Position numbers and translations under genes: made by a program. Source: Mycolicibacterium iranicum (GTDB lineage Bacteria; Actinomycetota; Actinomycetes; Mycobacteriales; Mycobacteriaceae). From it: DNA of 64,000 nt. Position 1 is the first letter of the stretch, and each line of letters begins with the position of its first letter. Shown here piece by piece: positions 1 through 7,606 of this stretch. Location: positions 1-64,000 of the forward strand of contig NZ_LQPC01000073.1 in assembly GCF_002101705.1 (NCBI RefSeq), read 5' to 3'. The notes beneath the pieces are model-generated. The model saw only the letters and a program-made list of their open reading frames with translations. It was not told where the DNA came from and searched no databases.

Positions 1-140
1 GACCAGTGTTCCAGATGTCACGCATGACGCGACTCATCTGTCACCTATGTCATGAACTCAGACACCCTTAGCTCCACTCAGTACGTCGGCAGTTCTGCGA
101 ATTGGTTGCGCCGGTCGGGGTCGCGTAGGTTTTAGCCACT

Positions 141-398
141 ATGTCCGAGGACCAGATCGCCGACGTTCCGCCGAATGCCCTTTCGATTGATCCGCGCAGC
201 CCTCTCTATGACGAAGAGGTGCTCAGCCGAGGTGTCGGGATTCGCTTCAACGGCGCCGAGAAAACCAACGTTCTCGAATACAACGTGGACGAGGGCTGGG
301 TGCGGGTGGAAGTGCCCACCGCCAAGGACCGTCGCGGCAACCCGATGGTCATGAAGCTCAACGGCACGGTCGAACCGTACTTCCGCGCGGCGGAGTAG
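141..398 (+). CDS. DUF3297 family protein
   Basis: A small 85-residue acidic protein that I recognise as the DUF3297 family; its function is unknown. The sequence is soluble with no signal peptide or membrane segment. The N-terminus SEDQIADVPPNALSIDPRSP and the central block GVGIRFNG with the KTNVLEYN stretch are typical of the family, and the length matches. A TAGGTT hexamer lies 9 nt before the ATG, so transcription may begin within 2-3 nt of the start codon. It is convergent with the DUF732 gene. The 140 bases before it carry no gene I can support. Confidence 0.85.
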   Translation: MSEDQIADVPPNALSIDPRSPLYDEEVLSRGVGIRFNGAEKTNVLEYNVDEGWVRVEVPTAKDRRGNPMVMKLNGTVEPYFRAAE

Positions 399-410
399 CT
401 GACACCCCGG

Positions 411-746
411 TCAGATGGGGTCGATTTTCCCGTTGTGCTGAGGGCACAGCTCATACGCGGAGTATTGCGCGAACAGGGTCGCGTAGTACTCCGGATGCGT
501 CTGCCCGGGACCGTTGTAGGACTTCAGCACTTCGGCGATCGCCGCGCTCTCCCCGCCGGAGTCGAACGCCGCACACACCCGGTAACCCACACCGAGGGCA
601 TCCTCGGCACACCCCGGGCAGTTGATCGCGTAGTACTCGAGCGAGTCGATTGCTGCGAGGAACGCATCCTCACTGGCGGCGGCAACCGGCGCGCACACCA
701 ACGACGCCCCCGCGACGGCCAACGCCATCATCGTCATGTTCTTCAT
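411..746 (-). CDS. DUF732-type small secreted protein
   Basis: A 111-residue exported protein. Residues 1-24 are a Sec signal peptide (MKNMTMMALAVAGASLVCA) with an Ala-rich cleavage region. The mature part is short, helical and acidic, with Cys residues in NCPGC, RVCAAFD and ELCPQ that could form disulfides. The layout (signal peptide, about 80 residues, paired Cys, an LxxIxxL-like start) fits the mycobacterial DUF732 family, whose function is unknown. It lies downstream of the P450 gene on the same strand, but a long inverted repeat at 869-933 separates them, so it is probably transcribed alone. Confidence 0.7.
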   Translation of the reverse strand: MKNMTMMALAVAGASLVCAPVAAASEDAFLAAIDSLEYYAINCPGCAEDALGVGYRVCAAFDSGGESAAIAEVLKSYNGPGQTHPEYYATLFAQYSAYELCPQHNGKIDPI

Positions 747-868
747 GCCCGTTCCCCCTTACCGCCACGACCAGAGGATGCGACCGCGAATTCGCCCACC
801 GCGTGCTCTTCTTTGATCGCTCGCCAAGGGTTTCAGGTTACGACTTTCGGGCAATCAGCGCGTCTTCC

Positions 869-933
869 CCGCCGAAACTGCATTCCATGCGGTCGTTTTC
901 GCGGCAATACCGCACGGAATGCAGTTTCGGCGG
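869..933. repeat. Long inverted repeat (palindromic family 1, copy A)
   Basis: Left arm 869-893 and right arm 909-933 match at 24 of 25 positions around a 15-nt loop. The core GCCGAAACTGCATTCC recurs as the arm of the repeat at 54743-54805. It lies just after the end of the cytochrome P450 gene, so the transcript could fold into a very stable hairpin that may terminate or protect the P450 mRNA. There is no T-tract, so classical intrinsic termination is uncertain. The rest of the 224-base gap 747-970 shows nothing else I can support. Confidence 0.85.
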
Positions 934-970
934 CATGGGGGTCGTGACCGGCTCGGGGGTCGCGCAGCCG

Positions 971-2221
971 TCACGAACGCCGCTCGGCGCGGGGCTCGAC
1001 GGTGACCGGCATGTGCCGAACACCGCTGTGCTTGTTGCTGCGGACATACTCGACAGGCCCCGTCGGCGTGATCCTGCCGACCTTGTCAAGCAGCACGTCG
1101 AACATCACCGCCATCTCCATCCGGGCCAAGGACGCCCCGAGGCAGAAGTGGATTCCGCGGCCGAACGCCAGGTGTGGGTTCGGGTTCCGGGCCACATCGA
1201 ACACGTAGGGCGCGGTAAAGACCTCCTCGTCGCGGTTCGCAGACGCCCACCACAGACTCACCTTGTCGCCCGCCTTGATGTGCTGCCCGTGCAGCTCGAC
1301 ATCCCTGGTCGCGGTCCGCCGGTTGTACGGGGTGGAGGAGGCCCACCGAAGCATCTCCTCCACCGCGGCCGGAAGGAGAGTTCTGTTGTCTCGCAGGCGG
1401 TCCCACACTTCGTGTCGCTCGCTCAGCGCCGACATCCCGATCGCGATCGAGTTGCGGGTCGTCTCACTGCCCGCGGCGATGATCAGGCTCAGAAACAGGC
1501 GCTGCTCGTTCTCGCTCAGCGGTGCACCGTCGATCGTCGAATGGGTGACGATCGACAGCAGGTCCGCTGTCGGTGGTTCACTGCGCTTGCGCTCGAACAG
1601 TTTCGTGCCGTAGGTGAACATCTGAGCCTGCGCCTGGGCGACGCGGTCACTGACCTGGCCGATCTCGCGCTCCTCGTAGTCGAGGGTGACGTTGGCCCAA
1701 TTCATCAACTCGTGCCGATCTTCCTGGGGCACCCCGGCGAGTTCGGCCACAGCCTGAAGCGGCAACTCGGCGGCCACGTCGATGAGGAAGTCGCACTCAC
1801 CCTTGGTCAGTGCCGCGTCGACGATGCCGACCGCGCGCCGACGCAGGTCGTCGGTGATGGCTTGTAGCGCGCGGGGTGTCGTGCTGGGTGCCAGCAGCCG
1901 GCGGAACTGCGCGTGCCGCGGGTCGTCCATCATGTTGAGCAGCGCGCCGACCGCGAAGCCCATCGGCATGTCCTCGAGCGTGGTGCCCCCGCCCTGGCGG
2001 TCGCCTCCGGTCTCGGACGAGAACGTCTCGCTGTCGGCGGCCGCCGCGACGATGTCCCCATGTCGACTCAGCACCCAGAAGCCTTCGCCGCCAGGGGAGT
2101 GCGGTGTCGGTGGGTGCCACCAGACCGGGGCGTCGCGCCGCAGCACGTCGAAAACTTCGAACGGGAAACCGGTGGTGAACCGGTCCAGGTCGGTCAGGTC
2201 GACATCGACCGAGTTCGGCAT
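971..2221 (-). CDS. Cytochrome P450
   Basis: A 416-residue cytosolic bacterial P450 monooxygenase of normal length. Visible motifs are the I-helix AAGSETT (249-255) with the acid/Thr pair for oxygen activation, the K-helix ExxR (E289-R292), and the heme loop FGRGIHFCLG with the axial Cys at 360. The family oxidises hydrophobic substrates with electrons from ferredoxin; the substrate cannot be read from sequence, and no ferredoxin or reductase gene is adjacent. A TAAGGT hexamer 6 nt before the ATG fits leaderless transcription. It resembles the steroid/fatty-acid type CYPs common in mycobacteria, but I cannot assign a CYP number. Confidence 0.95.
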   Translation of the reverse strand: MPNSVDVDLTDLDRFTTGFPFEVFDVLRRDAPVWWHPPTPHSPGGEGFWVLSRHGDIVAAAADSETFSSETGGDRQGGGTTLEDMPMGFAVGALLNMMDDPRHAQFRRLLAPSTTPRALQAITDDLRRRAVGIVDAALTKGECDFLIDVAAELPLQAVAELAGVPQEDRHELMNWANVTLDYEEREIGQVSDRVAQAQAQMFTYGTKLFERKRSEPPTADLLSIVTHSTIDGAPLSENEQRLFLSLIIAAGSETTRNSIAIGMSALSERHEVWDRLRDNRTLLPAAVEEMLRWASSTPYNRRTATRDVELHGQHIKAGDKVSLWWASANRDEEVFTAPYVFDVARNPNPHLAFGRGIHFCLGASLARMEMAVMFDVLLDKVGRITPTGPVEYVRSNKHSGVRHMPVTVEPRAERRS

Positions 2222-2267
2222 GCACCGACCTTACGCATGACCATACGTATCGCGTCAAGATGTGTTG

Positions 2268-2702
2268 TCAGAACGGACTGCTGTTCGACTGCGACTTTGC
2301 GTCGTCGGGGCGAGGACCGTACTTGCGGATGTAGTCGTCGTGCATCTTCGCGTCCTTCTTGCGCTTGATGACGTCGACAAGGTTGGGGTCCAGCCCGTGG
2401 CGCGCCAGTCGGTGCCTGCGCCACACCTTGTTCAGTGCCAACGCCATGAGCAGCGCCCAGATGTAGATGGGCGCGGTCATCTCGAGCCGCATGTAGATCG
2501 GCGCGGGAAGCAACCACAGCGGAGCGAGGATGATCAGCGGCGGAATCGCATACCGGATCATGTGCCGCCGCACCGCGCCCTGGCCCGCGAGATCCTCTGC
2601 GACCCAACGGTTCATCGTCGCGGGAAGTCGTTTGCCGTAGCTGTAGAGCAGGTATTGCCAGAGGCTGGGCTTGTCGGTGCCCGCTGGCTCTTGGGGGGTC
2701 AT
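2268..2702 (-). CDS. DUF5313-type membrane protein
   Basis: A 144-residue membrane protein with two hydrophobic segments, around residues 50-68 (YAIPPLIILAPLWLLPAPIY) and 74-90, and a basic cytoplasmic tail (KRKKDAKMHDDYIRKYGPRP). It fits the actinobacterial DUF5313 family of unknown function. An AAAGGAG Shine-Dalgarno sequence sits 6 nt before the ATG. It is downstream of and co-directional with the MarR regulator (19-nt gap), so the two may be co-transcribed. No function is inferred. Confidence 0.75.
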   Translation of the reverse strand: MTPQEPAGTDKPSLWQYLLYSYGKRLPATMNRWVAEDLAGQGAVRRHMIRYAIPPLIILAPLWLLPAPIYMRLEMTAPIYIWALLMALALNKVWRRHRLARHGLDPNLVDVIKRKKDAKMHDDYIRKYGPRPDDAKSQSNSSPF

Positions 2703-2721
2703 CGGCGCTCCTTTGCGCGAT

Positions 2722-3210
2722 TCAGGACTGCAGCGCCCCGGCCGCCAACGCGGCCGAGTTGATGCGGGTCAGGACTGTGTGAAGGTGTTCGAGTTCGGCG
2801 AGGTCGACACCGAGGCGCGCGACGACGGCCGGCGGGATGCTCAGCGCCTGTTCGCGCAGGGCTGCTCCTTTGTCCGTGAGCTGGACATCTGTGGACCGCT
2901 CGTCGGCGGCGTTGCGGGCTCTGGTGATCAGACCGAGGGTCTCGAGTCGCTTGAGCATCGGCGAGAGCGTGGCCGAATCCAACTGCAGCGCAGTCGCGAT
3001 CGCCTTCACCGACAACGCGGACCTCGTCGGTGACTTCTTATGGTGGTCCCACAGCGCCAGCATGACGAGGTACTGCGGATGGGTGAGGCCGAGCGGTTCC
3101 AGGAGTGGACGGTAGACCGCCAGCACGGCCCTGTTGGTGGTCGCCAGCGCGAAGCAGACCTGACGTTCGAGCGCGAGCGGATCCACTTCGGCGGCGGCGG
3201 AGGCAACCAT
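2722..3210 (-). CDS. MarR-family regulator, OhrR-like
   Basis: A 162-residue winged-helix repressor. The block around RQVCFALATTNRAVLAVYRP followed by LGLTHPQYLVMLALWD matches the OhrR branch, including the reactive N-terminal Cys (C19) that OhrR uses to sense organic peroxides. The wing and recognition region is LQLDSATLSPMLKRLETLGL. No ohr peroxidase gene is next to it: the flanks are a cupin gene upstream and a DUF5313 membrane protein downstream. A perfect 6-3-6 palindrome begins 12 nt before the start codon, suggesting autoregulation. The OhrR assignment is by motif; peroxide sensing is inferred. Confidence 0.88.
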   Translation of the reverse strand: MVASAAAEVDPLALERQVCFALATTNRAVLAVYRPLLEPLGLTHPQYLVMLALWDHHKKSPTRSALSVKAIATALQLDSATLSPMLKRLETLGLITRARNAADERSTDVQLTDKGAALREQALSIPPAVVARLGVDLAELEHLHTVLTRINSAALAAGALQS

Positions 3211-3222
3211 AGTTAGATAGTT

Positions 3223-3237
3223 CCCTAATAGTTAGGG
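3223..3237. promoter_or_regulatory. Palindromic operator candidate for the MarR/OhrR-like gene
   Basis: CCCTAATAGTTAGGG is a perfect inverted repeat (6-bp arms, 3-nt spacer) just upstream of the regulator's ATG at 3210. A related TAACTA half-site recurs against the start codon. The position overlaps where the regulator's own promoter should be, which is typical of MarR autorepression. Binding is inferred, not shown. Confidence 0.6.
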
Positions 3238-3257
3238 TGCTAGCAATATCGCGTGCG

Positions 3258-3686
3258 TCACTCGGTCGGCGGCGGGGTGCCGATCAGCACGGCGCTGAGC
3301 CGGCAGCCGTCGGGACCGCCGCGCCAGGCGTGGTCCACGCCCGTCAACACCACGAGGTCACCCTGCTCGAGGTGGTGGGCACCGTCGTCCAGGACGAGGT
3401 CGACGCTGCCGGAAAGCACCGTCTGCAGATCGAGGGTGTCGGTGTGGTGCATCGGCGTCTCGAAATGTGGGCCGAGTTCGACGAACATCCACCGCACCAA
3501 CCCGGGTGCGATTCCCTGGTCGATCAGCGGCGCGCTGCCGGCAGGACGGGCGGGCGGAGGGCTCTGCGACGTCGCGAACGGAATGCCCATGGCAAAGCCC
3601 GGCGCCAGCCGGTCCAGTGTCAGCTCGTCCTGACTCACGACGCAGGACCGGCCGTCCGCGTCGACTCCCGTGATCAACGTCCGCAC
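3258..3686 (-). CDS. Cupin-domain protein
   Basis: A 142-residue single-domain cupin. Motif 1 is near PHFETPMHHTDTLDLQTVLSG, with candidate metal ligands His-His and a distal Glu/Asp, and motif 2 is VVLTGVDHAWRGG with a further His. The N-terminus carries TGVDADGRSCV. Such proteins may be small dioxygenases, isomerases or sensors; no substrate can be assigned. It starts at a GTG with a GAAAGGGAG-like site about 11 nt upstream. It is transcribed toward the MarR-like gene from the side of the GGDEF gene. Confidence 0.8.
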   Translation of the reverse strand: MRTLITGVDADGRSCVVSQDELTLDRLAPGFAMGIPFATSQSPPPARPAGSAPLIDQGIAPGLVRWMFVELGPHFETPMHHTDTLDLQTVLSGSVDLVLDDGAHHLEQGDLVVLTGVDHAWRGGPDGCRLSAVLIGTPPPTE

Positions 3687-3713
3687 GTTCTTTCACTCCC
3701 TTTCGTCACGGCA

Positions 3714-4799
3714 TCATGACGTCGACCCAGGCGAGGGCCAGACTCCGTGATGGTGACATTGATTGCCCCCGTTACGTTTTGCACGGTACATCGCAGTGTC
3801 GGCGGCTGCGATCAGGTGGTCGACGGCGGCTTCGAGGGCCTGTGCGGATGTACCGGTCAGTTCGGTGAACGCCGTCCCGACACTGGCCCGCACGCGCACC
3901 GGGAGCGCAGCGATCGCGTCGCACACGTCCTCGAAGCGGATGGCAGCCCGGGGTGACGACGAGACGTCGGCGATCAGGAATTCCTCCCCGCCGCTGCGAG
4001 TGATGACCGCCGTTGGCGTCGCGGTCGCCCGCAGCGCGTCCGCCACCGCGACCAGCGCCCGGTCTCCCGCGAGGTGTCCGTGCTCGTCATTGAGTGCTTT
4101 GAAGTTGTCGAGATCGAGCAGCGCCACCACCAGGTAACGGTCCGATTCGTAGCGGCGCGAGAGAAGGCTCACCATCTGTCTGCCGAACGCCCGCCGGTTC
4201 AGAAGTCCGGTCAACGGATCCAGATCGGCGTGGAAAAGATCGCCTTCCAGCGCATGCAGCAGGAGGCGGATGGCCAGTGGCACGCCAATGTTGATCTGCA
4301 TGATGAGGAAGAAGTCGACCGCGGCAAGTGCTGTGCGTCCTTGCGCGGCGAGCTGGATGGCCTCGTACGCACCCACCCCGGCGGCGATCGCGACGTTGGC
4401 GAGCACCGGTCGCAGGGTGTGGAAGAACGCGCTGATGGCGCCATTGGTGGTGAAGGCGACACATCCCAGCAGCGCGGCCAGCGGGTCCGGATAGGCCAGA
4501 CAGGCGAGCGCGATCGAAATGCTCGTCACCACTACGAAGCCGGCCGACTGAGTCTTGGTCGGCCACCCTCGCAGCCACAGTGCCGCACCCGCCACACCAC
4601 CGGCAGCGGCAGCCCACATCATCGTGCGCTGAGGTGGTTCCGTCGGCCCTCCCGCACTGTTGAGCAGGACGAGAACGGCGGCCGCCATCGACAGCGTGAG
4701 GGCGGTGACGAAGAGGCGCACAGGCAGCGTGACACCACGCGCTTCAAGAAAGCCGCTGAACCACTCGTAGTGATCCGCGCGTCCGTCATCCCGCTGCAT
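3714..4799 (-). CDS. Membrane GGDEF diguanylate cyclase
   Basis: A 361-residue protein predicted to make cyclic di-GMP from GTP. The first 180 residues hold about five to six hydrophobic segments (25-48, 60-76, 86-102, 106-125, 133-150, 163-182) without a named sensor domain. The catalytic domain follows: DPLTGLLNRRAF (194-205), LLDLDNFKALND (227-238) and the active site GGEEF at 270-274. An RxxD inhibitory site is not seen at the usual position before GGEEF, so product inhibition may be absent. No EAL or HD-GYP domain follows. It is divergent from the pat gene across 160 bases. Confidence 0.93.
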   Translation of the reverse strand: MQRDDGRADHYEWFSGFLEARGVTLPVRLFVTALTLSMAAAVLVLLNSAGGPTEPPQRTMMWAAAAGGVAGAALWLRGWPTKTQSAGFVVVTSISIALACLAYPDPLAALLGCVAFTTNGAISAFFHTLRPVLANVAIAAGVGAYEAIQLAAQGRTALAAVDFFLIMQINIGVPLAIRLLLHALEGDLFHADLDPLTGLLNRRAFGRQMVSLLSRRYESDRYLVVALLDLDNFKALNDEHGHLAGDRALVAVADALRATATPTAVITRSGGEEFLIADVSSSPRAAIRFEDVCDAIAALPVRVRASVGTAFTELTGTSAQALEAAVDHLIAAADTAMYRAKRNGGNQCHHHGVWPSPGSTS

Positions 4800-4959
4800 G
4801 CCACATCATCCCGTCGCCGGTGAGTTATCTGTCATCCAACATGCCGGTGTACGCCGAGTAGATGGGCCGCCCCCCTGGAACCCAACTCACACCAACCGTT
4901 TGCTGGCGGTCTCACCGCTTCCTTGCCGGTGGTTCCCGACCGCCCGTAGCCTCGTTACT

Positions 4960-5958
4960 GTGTCCGGGCTGGCTGTCGTTCGCGCCGATGACCTCGCCGC
5001 GCTGGCCGTCTTCGACGGCATCAGAACCGAAGCTCTCGTGCCGCTGGCCGCACGGCTGCGCCCGCTGACTGCGGCCCCGGGCCAGGTGCTCATGCAACAG
5101 GGCGAGCTTGCGGTCTCGTTCCTGTTGATCGGATCCGGCCGCGCGGAAGTCACCCACATCGGCGTCGACGGACACGACACCGTCATCGCGCTCGAGCCCG
5201 GCTTGATCGTCGGCGAGATAGCGCTGTTGCGCGACGCGCCCCGCACGGCGACGGTCGTCGCCACCGAGGCGCTGACCGGCTGGGTCGGCGGCCGCGAGGC
5301 GTTCTCGACGATGCTCGAGGTGCCGGGCTTGATGGACAGGCTGGTGCGCACCGCTCGGCAACGCCTGGCTGCGTTCATCACGCCCATCCCTGTACCGATG
5401 CGGGACGGCACCGTCCTGCATCTGCGGCCGGTCCTGCCGGGCGACAACGAGCGCACCACCAACGGGCCGGTGGAGTTTTCCGGCGAGACCCTCTACCGGC
5501 GCTTCCAGTCTGTGCAGTCGCCGTCGAAGACGTTGATGGCCTACCTTTTCGAGGTCGACTATCAGGACCACTTCGTGTTCGTCCTGACTGATGGGCCCGA
5601 CGGTCCCGTGGTGGCCGACGTGCGGTTCGTCCGCGACGAGAACGATCCCGCCGAAGCCGAGATCGCGTTCATCGTGGGGGATGCCTACCAGGGCAAGGGC
5701 ATCGGCACGTTCCTGATGGCGGCGATCTCCGTCGCGGCGGGCTACGACGGGGTGCGCCGGTTTACCGCTCGGGTGCTCACCGACAACGTCCCGATGCGGG
5801 CGATTCTGGACCGCTTCGGCGCGGTCTGGCACCGCGACGATCTCGGTGTGGTCGTGACAGCGATCCCGGTGCCCTCGGCCGACGACTTGGGGCTGACCCC
5901 AGAGTTGGTGCAGCAGATCCGCGATGTCGCGCGGCAGGCGATCCGGGCGGTGGGCTGA
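4960..5958 (+). CDS. pat: Cyclic-nucleotide-regulated protein lysine acetyltransferase (Pat)
   Basis: A 332-residue cytosolic fusion of a cyclic-nucleotide-binding domain (about 15-140) and a GNAT acetyltransferase domain (about 150-310). The phosphate-binding cassette is GEIALLRDAPRTATVV (85-100), the acetyl-CoA loop is YQGKGIGT (243-250), and E234 corresponds to the catalytic Glu. Length and sequence match mycobacterial Pat (Rv0998/MSMEG_5458), in which cAMP releases autoinhibition and lysines of acyl-CoA synthetases and other enzymes are acetylated. The GTG at 4960 was chosen because TAGCCT lies exactly 7 nt upstream (leaderless signal) and the length then fits. Upstream in-frame codons give no conserved sequence. 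The AroE-like gene overlaps its stop. Confidence 0.95.
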   Translation: MSGLAVVRADDLAALAVFDGIRTEALVPLAARLRPLTAAPGQVLMQQGELAVSFLLIGSGRAEVTHIGVDGHDTVIALEPGLIVGEIALLRDAPRTATVVATEALTGWVGGREAFSTMLEVPGLMDRLVRTARQRLAAFITPIPVPMRDGTVLHLRPVLPGDNERTTNGPVEFSGETLYRRFQSVQSPSKTLMAYLFEVDYQDHFVFVLTDGPDGPVVADVRFVRDENDPAEAEIAFIVGDAYQGKGIGTFLMAAISVAAGYDGVRRFTARVLTDNVPMRAILDRFGAVWHRDDLGVVVTAIPVPSADDLGLTPELVQQIRDVARQAIRAVG

Positions 5959-6776
5959 TGAGACCGCCGCTTTCCAAAGACACGCGGCTCTGCATTTCGT
6001 TGTCGGGCAGGCCGAGCAACATCGGCACCCGATTCCACAATCATCTCTATGACGTGCTCGGGCTGGACTTCATCTACAAGGCGTTCACCACTACCGACAT
6101 CGCGGCAGCCATCGGCGGTGTGCGCGCTCTGGGCATCCGAGGCTGCTCGGTGTCGATGCCGTTCAAGGAAGACGTGTTGGCCCTCGTCGACGAGATCGAG
6201 CCGTCGGCGCGGGCCATCGAGTCGGTCAACACGATCGTCAACGACGGCGGCAGGCTCACGGCGTCCAACACCGATTACCTTGCCGTGCAACGCCTCATCG
6301 CGCAGTACGGCCTCGACACCGATGATCCGGTGCTGATCCGCGGCAGCGGCGGCATGGCCAAGGCCGTCGCCTCCGCGTTCTCCGGCGCCGGTTTCACCAC
6401 CGGCTTCATCGTCGCCCGCAACGCCGAAACCGGTGCGGCACTGGCTGATCGACTCGGATACGAGTACCGGCCGGAGGTCGGATCGCTGACCGTCCCCATC
6501 ATCGTGAACGTCACGCCGATCGGCATGTCCGGTGGGCCCGAAGAAAACGACGTCGCGTTCGATGAGCGGACGATCGCGGCTGCCCGCACGGTATTCGACG
6601 TGGTCGCGCTTCCGTCGGAAACGCCGTTGATCAAGGCGGCCAGGGCGGCCGGTGCACAGGTCGTCACCGGCGCCGAAGTGATCGCGCTGCAGGCCGCCGA
6701 GCAGTTCGAGCGCTACACCGGGGTGCGTCCCAGCCCCGACCAGGTAGCCGAAGCGTCAGCGTTGTCGCGGGCCTGA
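5958..6776 (+). CDS. Shikimate dehydrogenase-like oxidoreductase (AroE/YdiB family)
   Basis: A 272-residue soluble NAD(P)-dependent dehydrogenase. Family features are the substrate lobe motif SVSMPFKED with the catalytic Lys, ESVNTIVN and SNTDYLAV with substrate-contacting Asn/Asp, and the Rossmann glycine turn IRGSGGMAKAV. Its start overlaps the pat stop (TGATG), so the two are translationally coupled. The turn GSGGM and the NADP-loop region (VARNAETG) deviate from housekeeping AroE, so it may be a paralogue reducing another shikimate- or quinate-like compound. The housekeeping aroE is normally in another locus; I assign only the family. Confidence 0.85.
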   Translation: MRPPLSKDTRLCISLSGRPSNIGTRFHNHLYDVLGLDFIYKAFTTTDIAAAIGGVRALGIRGCSVSMPFKEDVLALVDEIEPSARAIESVNTIVNDGGRLTASNTDYLAVQRLIAQYGLDTDDPVLIRGSGGMAKAVASAFSGAGFTTGFIVARNAETGAALADRLGYEYRPEVGSLTVPIIVNVTPIGMSGGPEENDVAFDERTIAAARTVFDVVALPSETPLIKAARAAGAQVVTGAEVIALQAAEQFERYTGVRPSPDQVAEASALSRA

Positions 6777-6779
6777 ACG

Positions 6780-7493
6780 CTAGGCCGTGATCGTGGTCTG
6801 CTCGTCGATCGCTGCCGTGGCGTCCATCAGCGGCATCGCATAATCCTCGGCACCCTCGGCAGTGATCTTGAGAACGAACAAGCCGTCCTGGGCGGGAATC
6901 ACCACGGTTTTTTGAGCGATCAGCAGTTCCACGCCGTCTTTGGTGTAGAAGCCACCGATCTGCGATGCCTCGTAGTTGGCGAGGGTGCTGGGCTTGCCTT
7001 CGTTGGCGCCCTGGAAGCCCGGAAGGACCCGCGTCTCGTTGGCGGCGTACTCGAGGACCTTTGCCGGGTCCACGTTGCCGGTCAGCTTGACGACGTACGC
7101 CACGATCGTCGGCGGGCTCTGGGACGGCGGCGGCCCGGTGTAGACCAGAGCGTCGTACGCGCCGCGCGGAGCGCGAGGTCCGGCAGCCTCCCAGCCCGGC
7201 GGAATGGGCAGCGTGATCGTCGGCGCGCCGTCCTCGCCCTTGAGGACCCCTGACGAGTCGATGTTGTTGTCCAGGATGTACTGGTCAAGCGTCATCCCGG
7301 GAGCGGCCGCAGGTGGCGTCTGCGACGCCGGTGGCGCCGCCGGCGAGCTGGTGGCCGACTGCTGCGTCGTGGACGACGCCGAGGTGTCCGTTGCTTTCTG
7401 GGCCTCGCCCGAGGTGTCGGACGCGCAGGCCGACAGCCCGATTCCGAGTATCGCGGCAACGATCGTGGTGCTGGCGCGCTTGCCGAAGGTCAT
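6780..7493 (-). CDS. LpqN/LpqT-family lipoprotein
   Basis: A 237-residue exported lipoprotein. A signal peptide ends in the lipobox LSAC with C23, followed by a Ser/Thr/Pro/Ala linker (about 28-65) and the LpqN/LpqT fold (LDQYILDNNID, LPIPPGW, YDALVYTGPP, AYVVKLTGN). The ligand and role are not established. A second family member is at 33276-33929 in the position of lpqT, so this copy is a paralogue. An AGGAG site lies 5 nt before the ATG. It converges with the AroE-like gene, with only 3 bases between stops. Confidence 0.87.
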   Translation of the reverse strand: MTFGKRASTTIVAAILGIGLSACASDTSGEAQKATDTSASSTTQQSATSSPAAPPASQTPPAAAPGMTLDQYILDNNIDSSGVLKGEDGAPTITLPIPPGWEAAGPRAPRGAYDALVYTGPPPSQSPPTIVAYVVKLTGNVDPAKVLEYAANETRVLPGFQGANEGKPSTLANYEASQIGGFYTKDGVELLIAQKTVVIPAQDGLFVLKITAEGAEDYAMPLMDATAAIDEQTTITA

Positions 7494-7606
7494 GGGATCT
7501 CCTGTTCGTCAGGGGTCAAGGCTAGTCAATTAGCTGGACTGTCGATTACGTCGTTTGCCGAAACCTCCCGCCGATGCAGTCCGAGTGGTACAGGTGAGCT
7601 GTACGG

